Source of the DNA: Microcebus murinus
Taxonomy: Eukaryota; Chordata; Mammalia; Primates; Cheirogaleidae
Assembly: GCF_040939455.1 (NCBI RefSeq)
Contig: NC_134126.1
Span: forward strand, 2,414,375 to 2,478,374
Reading direction: 5' to 3'
DNA: 64,000 bases
The position numbers were made by a program, and so were the translations under genes. Below are positions 1-10,122 of this stretch, piece after piece (the stretch's first letter is position 1; every line of letters starts with the position of its first letter). The notes under the pieces were generated by a model, which worked only from the letters and a program-made list of their open reading frames with translations, ran no database searches and was not told where the DNA came from.

Positions 1-1318
1 ATGGCATCAGCTGTAATTTCTCCTTTATTGTTCCTGATGGAGCTTACTAGAGATTTTTCTTTTCTGCTTTTCATTAGTCTAGCCAAAGGTATGTCGATTT
101 TGTTTATTTTTTCAAAGAACCAACTTTTTGTTTTATTAATTTTCTGTATGGTTTCCCTGTTGTCAATTCTGTTTAGTTCTGATTTGATCTTAAAGATTTC
201 ACTTCTTCTGGTGGTTTTGGGGTTGGTCTGTTCTTCCTTTTCCAGCTCTTTGAGACGATTCATTAGGTTGTCTATTTGTGATCTTTTAGACTTTGGGATA
301 TAGACATTTATGGAGATAAACTTTCCTCCCAGGACTGCTTTAGCTGTGTCCCACAGGTTTTGGTAACTTGTGTCTCTTTTGTCATGTAGTTCAAAGAATT
401 TTTGATTTCCATCTTTATTTCCTCATTTATGAAGTGATCATTCAGCAGAAGGTTGTTTAGTTTCTATGACTTTGTGTAGAAATGAGAACTCCTGTTAGGA
501 TTGATTTCTACATTTATTCCATTGTGGTCTGAAAAGATACATGGTATAATTTCTATTTTTTAAAATTGTTTGAGACGTGCTTTGAGTTCTAGGATATGGT
601 CAATCTTAGAGAATGTCCCATGACTTGATGAGAAGAATGTATATTCAGTGGCTTTTGGGTAGAATGTCCTGTAAATGTCAGTCAGGCCCATTTGTTCTAG
701 GGTTCTGTTTAAGTCCATTATTTCTTTGTTGATTTTCTGTTTGGAGGATCTGTCCTGTGCTGTCAGTGGGGTGTTAAAGTCTCCGACTATTATGGTGTTG
801 TTGTTTATCCATTTGTTTAGATCAAGTACAGTTTGCTTTATGAATCTGGGTGCATATATATTTAAAATTGTTATGTCTTCTTGTTGAACTGTACCCTTCA
901 CCATTATATAGTGACCTTCTTCTGTTGATTTAAAAGCTAAGTTATCTGTAATCAGCACCGCCACGCCAGCTTTCTTTTGGCTTCCGTTTGCTTGAAATAT
1001 TGTTCTCTACCCCTTTGCCTTTAGTCTAACTACATCCTTGCAGGTTAAATGTGTTTCCTGAAGGCAGCAGATACTTGGCTTGTGTTTTTTCTATCCATTT
1101 GGCCAGCCTATGTCTCTTGAGTGGGGAGTTCAAGCCATTCAGATTTATTGAGATAACTGATAGGTGTGGCAGATTTCTGTTCATTATGTTGGGTTGAACA
1201 TTGTTGCTTTGTTTTCTCTCTTCAGCCATTGTGGTATCTGGACTTTGATCTTTAGCTTTGAGTAGATTTACATTCGTGAGTTTTTATTGTGTTGATCCAT
1301 GGGTAACACTGTTTTGAG
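1..1318 (-). mobile_element. L1, inverted 5' segment (ORF2 N-terminal part)
   Basis: Read on the minus strand, this is the beginning of an L1 ORF2. A start near 1229 is followed by the endonuclease-domain opening with the motif SINLNGLNSPLKRHRLA. Frameshifts and stops break it: one piece runs 1229-1026 and the next open piece is 964-560, which holds the GDFNTPL active-site motif. Minus-strand sequence upstream of 1229 is the ORF1/ORF2 spacer. The segment abuts a plus-strand L1 3' part at about 1318, the order expected for a twin-primed (5'-inverted) insertion. The left end lies outside the window. It cannot encode a working protein. Confidence 0.9.
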
Positions 1319-2880
1319 ACCTCTACAGGGAGAACTATGGAAATACTGAAGAAAGAAATAGCAGAGGATGTAAACAGGTGGAAGAATATACCATGCTCAA
1401 GGGCCGGCAGAATCAACATTGTTAAAATGTCTATACTGCCCAAAGTGACCTACAGAGTCAATGCAATCCCTATCAAAATACCATCATCATTTTTCACAGA
1501 TATAGAAAAAATAGTTTTATGCTTCGTATGGAACCAGAGAAGACCCCGTATAGCAAAATCAACCCTAGGCAATAAAAACAAAATAGGAGGTATCAATTTA
1601 CCAGACTTGAAACTATACTCTAAGGCTATAGTAATTAAAACAGCTTGGGACTAGCACAAGGACAGAGACATTGACCAGTGGAGCAGAACAGAGAACCCAG
1701 ATATAAAACCATCCTCATATAGCCAACTAATCCTTGACAAAGGAGACAAAAACATACACTGGGGAAAAAGAATCCTTATTCAATAAATGGTGCTAGGAAA
1801 ACTGGATAGCCACATATAGAAGATTGAAACAGGATCCACACTTTTTACCTCTCACAAAAATCAACTCACGCTAGGTAACAGACTTAAATCTTAGGTGTGA
1901 AACAACAGAAATGAAAAGAAACTTCTCCAAAGAAGACAGAATAATGGCATGCAAACATATAAAGAAATGCCCAACTTCTCTAATTATTAGAGAAATGAAA
2001 ATCAAACCACAATGAGATAACACCTAACCCCAGTAAGAATGGCCTATATCAAAAAATCCCAAAACAACAAATGCTGGTGAGGATGCGGAGAGAGAGGAAC
2101 ACTCCTACACTGCTGGTGGGACTGCGAATTAGTGCAACCTTTGTGGAAAAGAATTTGGAGATACCTCAAACAGCTGGAAATAGAAATACCATTCGACCCT
2201 GCAATAGCATTGTTGGGCATCTACCCAAAAGAGCATAAGACATTCTATTATAAAGACAACTGCACCCGAATGTTTATAGCAGCACAATTCACTATTGCAC
2301 AGTCATGGAAACAACCCAAGAGCCCATCAATTCATGAGTGGATAATTAAAATGTGGTATATCCTCACAATGGAATATTACTCAATCCTAAGAAATGACGG
2401 TGAGCTAGCACCGTTTATGCTATCCTGGATTCAGCTTAAGCCAGGCATCCAAAGTGAGGCGACATAAGACATGGAAAATGGGCCCCACATCTACTCGCCA
2501 TAAAATTGGTACTGACTTATTAAAACTATGGTTTTCAAATTGTGGCAATGCTCACCAGGGATTGGGGGGGGACCCAATCTTAGGGAGGTGGTGAGTATTT
2601 TGGAGGGGAAGGGCATAACTCTAACCCTGCTTAGGGAGAGGCAAAGATATACAATGTAACCAAAATGTCAAAAAAAAATCAAAACAAAACTTTTTATCGC
2701 GTGGAGGGCAGGCGGTAGGGGGGAGGAGGAAAGGAGTGTATGCTCCCATAACGTGTGTGATGCACACCACAGGGGGTATTGGACACATCGGGAGGAGGGA
2801 GGGGGGCAGGGGAAATATTTGTAACCCTAACAATATTTGTACCTCCATAATATGATGAAATAAAAAAAAATTAAAAAAAA
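1319..2880 (+). mobile_element. L1, 3' segment with 'type A' 3' UTR
   Basis: Plus-strand continuation of the same insertion. It begins in the reverse-transcriptase C-terminal region of ORF2 (open 1337-1654, then a stop), loses an internal stretch near 1910 where the ORF2 text jumps forward, and resumes with the Cys/His-rich C-terminal domain and the end of ORF2 (2132-2467). The 3' UTR (about 2468-2860) is G-rich and carries a 'tgtaaccaaaatgtc' block and a 'taaccctaacaatatttgtacc' end before an A-rich tail. This 3' UTR differs from that of most L1s in the window and is shared with the copies at 42529 and 54606. Confidence 0.88.
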
Positions 2881-2881
2881 A

Positions 2882-4022
2882 AGAATTCTAGAGGAAAACA
2901 TTGGAAATACTCTTCTAGACATTGGCTTAGGCAAAGAATTTATGAAGAAGACCCCTAAGGCAATCACAGCAGCAACAAAAATAAATAAATGGGACCTGAT
3001 GAAATTAAAAAGCTAAAGAAACAGCTAAAGAAGCTAAAGAAACTCTCAAGAGAGCAAACAGACAACCTACAGAATGGAAGAAAATTTTCACAAGCTAAAC
3101 ATCCGATAAAGGGCTGATAACTAGAATCTATTTAGAACTCAGGAAAATCAGCAAGAAAAAATCAAACAACCCTATCAAAAAATAGGCAAAGGACATGAAC
3201 AAAAACTTCTCAAAAGAAGACAGAATAATGGCCAACAAAGATATGAAAAAATGCTCAACATCTCTAATCATCAGGGAAATGCAAATCAAAACCACAATGA
3301 GATATCACTTAACTCCAGTGAGAATGGCCTTTATCAAAAAGTCCCCAAACAATAAATGTTGGCGTGGATACAGAGAGATAGGAACACTTCTATGCTGCTG
3401 GTGGGACTACAAACTAGTTCAACCCCTGTGGAGAGCAATATGGAGATACCTTAAGGTGATACAAGTAGATCTACCATTTGTTCCAGCAATTCCACTGCTG
3501 GGTATCTACCCAAAAGATCAAAAGTCAGTTTATGAAACAGACACCTGCACTCGAATGTTTATAGCAGCACAATTCACAATTGCAAAGCTGTGGAACAACC
3601 CAAGTGTCTATCAGTTCATGAGTGGATTAATAAAATGTGATATATGTATACCATGGAATACTATTCAGCTTTAAGAAACAACGGTGATATAGCATCTCTG
3701 GTATTTTCCTGGATAGAGCTGGAACCCATTTTACTAAGTGAAGTTATCTCAAGAATGGAAAAACAAGCACCACATGTACTCACCAGCAAATTGGTATTAA
3801 CAGATCAACACCTAAGTGGACATATAGGAATAACATTTATCAGGTGTTGGATGGATGGGAGGAGGGAGGAGGGGATGGGTATATACAAACATAATGAGTG
3901 AGATGTGTAACGTTTGGGAGATGGTCATGCTTGAAGCTCTGACTCGAGGGGGAGGGGGATATGGGCAATAAATGTAGCCTTAACATTTGTAACCCCATAA
4001 TAGGCTGAAATAAAAAAAAGAA
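2882..4022 (+). mobile_element. L1, 5'-truncated, 'type B' 3' UTR
   Basis: Starts immediately after the A-tail of the previous L1, in the ORF2 region upstream of the Cys-rich domain. ORF2 is broken (open pieces 3195-3674 and 3644-3901, in different frames). It includes the Cys/His motif region around 3360-3420 and the ORF2 end, then the short 3' UTR ending in 'ccccataataggctgaaat' and an A-tail. At 3011-3040 the expected 'agcttctgcacagccaaag' text is replaced by three copies of 'agctaaagaa'. Head-to-tail placement suggests insertion into the A-tail of the older copy. Confidence 0.88.
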
Positions 4023-4434
4023 GAAAGTATATATTTGCATGATATATTAATATATTTAAGTAAATGAATAGATAAATAAACTAAAATAATAACTGGTTTT
4101 ATAATATTTTGAGATATGATATGTTTTGGGGACAGCATTCATTTTTCTTTAATTCTCCGATTTATTTATCTATTCCCCTAAACTATTTCTTACTAATTTT
4201 CTTTAGTGAAAATTATGTTTATTTTTAGTAGTAATAATTTTTTTAAAAATATTGAATATTATGCATCAAGGTGAATTAAACAGTAATGTAAATACCAGAG
4301 CCAATTTTCTAGAAATACATTTTTTTCCTAGTACCTCTATTTTACTGTACTTTGTTGGAAGTTTTCTGAACTACTTTTCAGTATTATGAAGTGTGGATAG
4401 TGATAAAGATGCTTAAAATGTGTTATTAAAACAA
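4023..4434. other. AT-rich sequence, nothing recognised
   Basis: No coding potential and no repeat family recognised between the L1 tail and the L2 remnant. Confidence 0.5.
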
Positions 4435-5195
4435 AAAATAGGGATGATGTTCAAAACTCTCCAATGTCTCCCTATTTCTCTCTATAAGTATAAAAGTTAC
4501 AATGATATCATTAATTCTCTCTGAATTTGAGCCCACATTAATAATTCAACTTACCTCCGTTTCTCTTTCTCAGACATATGTTTCCAGTTCTGGTAAAGCT
4601 GAGCTCCTCAGTTCCCTACTTACCTTGTTCATTTTACCTTGTTAAGAACTTGGATATTGGCCTAGAATGTTTGTCTTTATTCTGGTTCTAAGAGTCTGTG
4701 TGTCAGGTTTATCTGCAAAGTGAAGAATGAAGTCTCATTGTACATGGTTTTGTGAGGAATTTAGGTGAAAAAGGACTTAGCCATGTGCCAAGCATAGTAT
4801 AAGTATAAAACATGGCACCAATTTATCATCATCATCATCATAATCATCTCAGAATGAGATGATTTGCTCATCTTGTTTCCCATTCCTGGGATGACTTTTC
4901 CTCTTTTCCTGCTCCTACAACTATGTGAATTCATGACTTTTGCTCTCTGCTTCCTCATCAACACAATAATCCAGTTCCAATAATTCTCCTGTGCCTTTGT
5001 GCTCCTCTGTGACCCTTGCCAATACCCCATACTATTTATTATCTATGCACTGTCTTTTTACATTTGCTACTATTTCATGTTTTCTAATTATTTTTCTAAC
5101 AACGCTAAAAGCCTTTGAGGAAATAGACTGTTATTTTTCTCTTACAGGCTAAAATGCAATACTGAGTACATATTCAATGCTTGACAGACTGAATG
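4435..5195 (+). mobile_element. L2 LINE remnant (3' part)
   Basis: A degenerate L2 in sense orientation. A pyrimidine-rich stretch with 'ctgtgcctttgtgctcctctg' character is followed by 'tgaggaaatagactg' and a final 'gtacatattcaatgcttgac', matching the layout of the L2 3' end. A (atc)n microsatellite lies inside it at 4826-4849. The element is too decayed for a reading frame. Confidence 0.6.
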
Positions 5196-6545
5196 TGGAA
5201 TTTCTCTAGAAATTGTAGTTAAAATCATCTAAATTACCCAAGATAATTTTCACAAAATTTTAATGACCATTTAAATTTGTATGAACTATAAATAATTAAT
5301 ACATTAAAATAATTCAGGGAATTTTAATTGAATCTCATATTCCATTTTTACATATCATTTGTATAATTATAAATGTTCCCTACTTTTATTACTAACAATA
5401 ACACATAAATATTATTATAAAGTTATAAGAAACAACATGATCTGCAATTTCATTTTCAAACCCAATACATTAATTGAAGCATATGTGTACTTTTTAGCTT
5501 TAATCAACATTTTTCCCTTTCATAATTGATAACTAATTTGTAGATGCTTTAAAAAGCCACTTTATAGGAGTATTTTTAGTAATTTCATCAATTCTTATTT
5601 TGATAAAGTCCAACTATACTATGTAAATTATAAAAAGTCTTTGTCAATATTTTTAATTCATTACAATAGTTATACTAATCTCCTCTTATAATATTTTATG
5701 ATAGAAGTTTATAAACTTGTGTATGATTTGCAAGCACATTTTGAAGAGATAACCTGAAAATTTATCTTATAATAATCACACATAGTCTATTTTTCAATTT
5801 TCTCTCTGAGGCTGGGTTTTATTTAGTTACTATGCAGATGCAATGCCACATTAAATACTTGAAATTTTAATTTTTATTGTATGTTGAATTAAAAGTGTTT
5901 GGTCTAATTTATTTATTGATATTTTATTTAATTTATTGATATTTTATTTAATTATTATGGAAGTATAATTTCCCTAACCATTTATTTGAAATAATGTATC
6001 ATTTAAAATAATTTTGATTTAATGTGATAATTAATGTATGTTAGAACAGATATCTGAGTAGAAATCACCCCAGCTTATATGTTCATTAAAGTTCTCATTA
6101 CTACATATTGCAATTGTGCAAATGTCTGAGATTTTCTGGCTTGGACCAAGAGATATTGGGACTATTCACTATAAGAGAGAATCATGGAAAAGCATCATAC
6201 TGGAAGGAGAAAATAAAAGGGTCCAAATGGGAATTGCAGAGGTTGATATGCATGTTTAGGTTTGGGAAAATGATGATGTAACTTGTAAGAATGTGCCTTT
6301 TATGATAAGACTACAGAGATAGTAACAGTGAACTTTTGAAAAAAATTAAAAACAGTGCGGAAAAATACAATGGACATTTTGAGTAGAATTAAATACATTT
6401 ATAAATATCCAGCAAGTTGTATTATGGAATGCCAATAGTTCCATTATGTTTGGAATATCAGAGTGAAGAACAATGATTCTAGAAAGATAGGATGGTAATA
6501 GATAGTGATGTCTGATAAGCATGGTATGAATTTAGGATTTCATGA
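5196..6545. other. AT-rich sequence without recognised genes
   Basis: Very AT-rich DNA with no credible coding frame. At 5905-5950 a unit of about 22 bp ('tttattgatattttattta') occurs twice in tandem. A stretch near 6297-6339 resembles 9254-9296 (see findings). No family assigned. Confidence 0.5.
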
Positions 6546-6625
6546 ATTTAATTATTCATTCAACAAATATTTAGGGAGGTGGTCTACTGTATGCCATGCA
6601 CTATGGTACAGGTTGGAAACACAAC
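6546..6625 (-). mobile_element. L2 LINE 3'-end fragment, antisense
   Basis: 'attcattcaacaaatattta' followed by 'tactgtatgccatgcactat' is the reverse complement of the L2 3' terminus (normally ending '...caataaatatttgttgaatg'). It is short and diverged. Confidence 0.6.
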
Positions 6626-7107
6626 AAAAATGTTTAATATGTTGAATCATATGAAACTGCTGAAAGGTTTTTGTTTTGTATTGTTTGTTCTGTTCAAAAA
6701 CAATAGAATTGCAGTAGTTTAGTGTAGTTTAACCTAATACTAGGGAGTCAATAGAGGATTTTAAGCATAAATGTGACAATTAAAGCAAAGCCATTGAAAA
6801 CAAATATGAGGTATATATATATCATGCAAGCTGAAAATAGCATTAAACTTTTTCTTTATCAAAAGAAATTTTACCCTCTTCCCACTTTAGAAATAACACA
6901 ATTATTGTAGAATAGACCAGGAAAGATAAAGGAAAGCAAACATAGGAAACATTAAAATGATTTTAAGTCAATCCTTTCAATAACTGCATGACAACAAATA
7001 AGTAAACCTAAAAGAACCTTCAGTGAAACTTAAAAAAAATAAAATAAAAAAACTAATTAACAAAGAGAAAGAAGAAAGGGATGAATTTATTTTATTTATT
7101 TATTTAT
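6626..7107. other. AT-rich sequence, nothing recognised
   Basis: No coding frame and no family recognised. It ends in a (ttta)n-rich stretch next to the antisense L1 tail. Confidence 0.45.
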
Positions 7108-7447
7108 TTTAAATTCCTTAATTTTTTTTTATTTTAGCATATTATGGAGTTACAAATGTTAAGGTTACATATATTGCCCATGCCTCCCTCCCCCCTCGAG
7201 TCAGGTGTGACCATCCTCCAAACGTTGCACATCTCACTCATTATGTTTGTATATAACCATCCCCTCCTCCACCCTCCCACTTGCCTGACACTTCATAAAT
7301 GTTATTTTCATATGTCAACTTAGGTGTTGATCTGTTAACACCAATTTGCTGGTGAGTACATATGATACTTGTTTTTCCATTCTTGAGATACTTCACTTAG
7401 TAGAATGGGTTCCAGCTCTATCCAGGAAAATACAAGAGGTGCTATAT
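7108..7447 (-). mobile_element. L1 3' end, antisense, 5'-truncated
   Basis: A poly(T) run and 'tagcatattatggagttacaa' mark the antisense L1 3' terminus. The type B 3' UTR and the last codons of ORF2 follow, as far as about 7447. The short plus-strand frame at 7346-7579 is a shadow of this element. Possible short duplications ('attttaaa' at 7106-7113 and 7446-7453) are weak. Confidence 0.85.
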
Positions 7448-7639
7448 TTTAAAAGTCACCAAATGGGATCACAGTTGGTTTTTTTCTTCAAAAGACATAT
7501 TATAATTGAAACCTTATGTAAATTTACAAGTTATCTAAGCAAGTACATAATATTAAATATTATAGAAATGCAAAAGTAGATAAATAAAAGGATATCAATA
7601 TGAGATTGTTTGCAAATCAAATGAAAAAAATCATATTTA

Positions 7640-8110
7640 ATATTAAAGAAATTATGACATCATACTGATAGATTTTGAAGAGACATATGATAAAATTCAG
7701 CAGCCATTTCTTATAAAAATTTAAATAAATCATGAATTTAACAAATTTTAAATATAAAAATTATAAATACAAATATGATGAACACCATTTACAAAAATTT
7801 ATAGTAAATATCTAAAGATATCTAACATCTTTAACAGTGAGATGGGATTAACCAGATATCAAAACATATTATGAAGCCTTGGAAATCAAATCAATATGGT
7901 TTTGTCCTAACCCAGATAGACAAATATGTCAAATCTAATAAGGAGAAAATTCAGAAATAGATTTCAGTATATAAGAATCTAATGTATGCCAAAGTTGTTA
8001 TTTTCAACTTGTTGGTCAAAGGTTAAATTATTTGAAATAGTAATATGAAAAATATTATCTAGGAAACAACATAAAATTGAACATATTTCCCTTATGAAAT
8101 TATAAATTCT
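7640..8110 (+). mobile_element. Ancient L1 ORF2 fragment
   Basis: Weak but collinear similarity to L1 reverse transcriptase in sense orientation. A stretch near 7665-7715 reads like the 'IDxExxxDKIQxPFL' block. It is followed by text like 'NTIYKN' near 7780 and 'KTYYEALEIKSIWF' near 7860. Many stops and indels make it very old. The call is by eye on short motifs. Confidence 0.5.
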
Positions 8111-8884
8111 CTATAGATAAAGGATTTTTTAAGTCAAGTTTGGTGTGTTGTAGTTGGCTCATATTGACTCATGAGAGACAAGCTTTAAATTTTTAGTAAT
8201 TTTACCAAGGCACTTATAAAACAAAGTAACTATTAAAAATTAAATTCTAAAAACTTACAATTAAATACATAAATTTAAAAGCAAAGGTAATACTCTAAAT
8301 AGGCATAAACTCTACATTTTCCAATTATTTTACTACATTTTCTATTATCTATACTCTTAAAGTTATTTATATTTATTGAACCAATATTGTGGAAATATTA
8401 TATACAGGTATGATACTGCAAATCAACTCTGCATTCAGTGACATTGTATGCATAGTCTGTAATCAGCAATTGAGAGTGTTTATGCCATGGAAACTAGAAT
8501 ATGATACAAACCAGGTTCTTAAAATTAAAAAAAAAACAAAACTATAAAGGGTGCTGGTTTTTAAATGTCTCAGAAGATCACTTCTGTTTTTGAGGGAAGA
8601 GAATGAAAGGGGATATAAATTTTAAAAAATTATAAGAAATTTAGGCCTTCTAGTGGTGGTAGTTAATTTCATGCACCAAGAAGGAAACAAAAGTAAATTA
8701 AAAATTACTTGTATGTCATAATTTAAGTATTTTGTGAAATAGATGCCATGAATAAAATCAATAGAGAAACTAACTGAAAAACTAATTCCAAAAATGAAGA
8801 AAAGTAGGTATTTACACTCTGACATATTTTAACAGCACTTATTGATGTGAAAGAGATAAATTGCACAGAAAAAAATGAACAGAT
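8111..8884. other. AT-rich sequence, nothing recognised
   Basis: No credible gene or family. The frame at 8622-8825 (minus) has no recognisable features. Confidence 0.45.
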
Positions 8885-8902
8885 AAAAATATGAAATTCA
8901 AG
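8885..8902 (+). repeat. Target-site duplication, left copy (tailless Alu)
   Basis: 'aaaaatatgaaattcaag' occurs here and, without a mismatch, at 8983-9000, bracketing the Alu fragment. Confidence 0.9.
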
Positions 8903-8982
8903 GGGCAGGCACGGTGGCTCACGCCTGTAATCCTAGCACTCTGGGAGGCTGAGGCGGGTGGATTGCTCAAGGTCAGGAGTTC
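8903..8982 (+). mobile_element. Tailless, 3'-truncated Alu (80 bp of left monomer)
   Basis: The first 80 bp of an Alu left arm: start, A-box region ('ggtggctcacgcctgtaatc'), and an end inside the B-box region at 'ggtcaggagttc'. There is no right arm, no poly(A) and no middle A-stretch. Perfect 18-bp direct repeats flank it, so the truncation happened at or before insertion and not by later deletion. This matches the description of tailless retropseudogenes, in which 3'-truncated small RNAs are inserted by the L1 machinery without an A-tail. Confidence 0.85.
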
Positions 8983-9000
8983 AAAAATATGAAATTCAAG
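8983..9000 (+). repeat. Target-site duplication, right copy (tailless Alu)
   Basis: Perfect repeat of 8885-8902. Confidence 0.9.
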
Positions 9001-9892
9001 CAAAAGAATTAAATGAATACTAAGATATTTATTAAATCAAGGAAATATAATAATTCTAAACATGATAAAATTAATAACTAGTGTTAAAAAAATAGAAACC
9101 ATCATTTGAGATATTTGTTTATCCACAAAAGTTTATCCAGAATTTGTTTTATCCTTAATTTTGTGTTTTCTACCAAGAAAAAGGTATTTTTGAATGCAAA
9201 AGAGAAACTTTTATGCAAATTGTGCCACAAGAAAAGTCCCTAAACAGTATATGTTTTTATGATAGGACTTCAGAGACAATACCGGTGGACGTTTGAGCTA
9301 TTTCAATTTGTTCTCACCTAACTAGGCTTTCATTTCAGTTTCCATGCCCCTCGTTCAGTCTAGGCGTAGAGGAGTCAAGCTTTTTCATCTCCTCAGAACT
9401 TGGGGATCACTCCTAAATTCATAGCTAGGCTATGGTTTCACATTTATTTTCTTTCTAATTTATTAAAAACTTTTTTTAGGGGGCTCTCAAAAATATTCAT
9501 AAAGCAAAGTATTGAATACTAGGTAACTGAAGTAAGATCCTAAGACATAATATTTACTTCTACAAAAATATTAAGAGTTACAAATGAATTAAATTTATAG
9601 AAATTGATGAAAATGAATTATTGAACTTACAGTGACTTTTATCAGTGAAAGTCCAAAAATTATTAATAGTGACTAGTAGTGATTACTGCTGCATTATTTA
9701 ACACATAACTTCCTTGACTCTGTTCTCTACAGGTTGATGCAGTCACAAGTCCTTCCCAAATCAAACGGAGGTGGATAGTTCCTGCCTTTGAGTGGGAGGA
9801 ACATCAAAGAATTTGAAATCTTTTTCTTTTAAATATTGCCCAGTGATATTATGAGATGATTTAAATATAGTCTGTCTTCTATTAGCATGTCG
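9001..9892. other. Non-coding sequence, nothing recognised
   Basis: AT-rich with a slightly GC-richer patch at 9320-9420. No gene or repeat family recognised, apart from the short similarity of 9254-9296 to 6297-6339. Confidence 0.45.
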
Positions 9893-9906
9893 ACAGACAT
9901 ATTTTT
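9893..9906. repeat. Target-site duplication, 3' side of full-length L1
   Basis: 'acagacatattttt' is repeated at 16483-16496 and brackets the 6.6-kb element. Its T-rich end merges with the antisense tail. Confidence 0.85.
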
Positions 9907-10122
9907 TTTCAATTTCAGCATATTATGGGGGTACAGATTTTAAGGTTTCAATAAATGCCCATTTCTCCCCTCCCCGGATAAGTCTGAGTCTCCAGCATGA
10001 CCATCCCCCAGATGGTGCACATCTCACTCATTATGTATGTACATACCCGCCCCCTTCACCCCTCCCCCCTGTCCAATACTCTATTACTGTAGTACCTATA
10101 TGACCATTTAGGTGCTGTTCAG

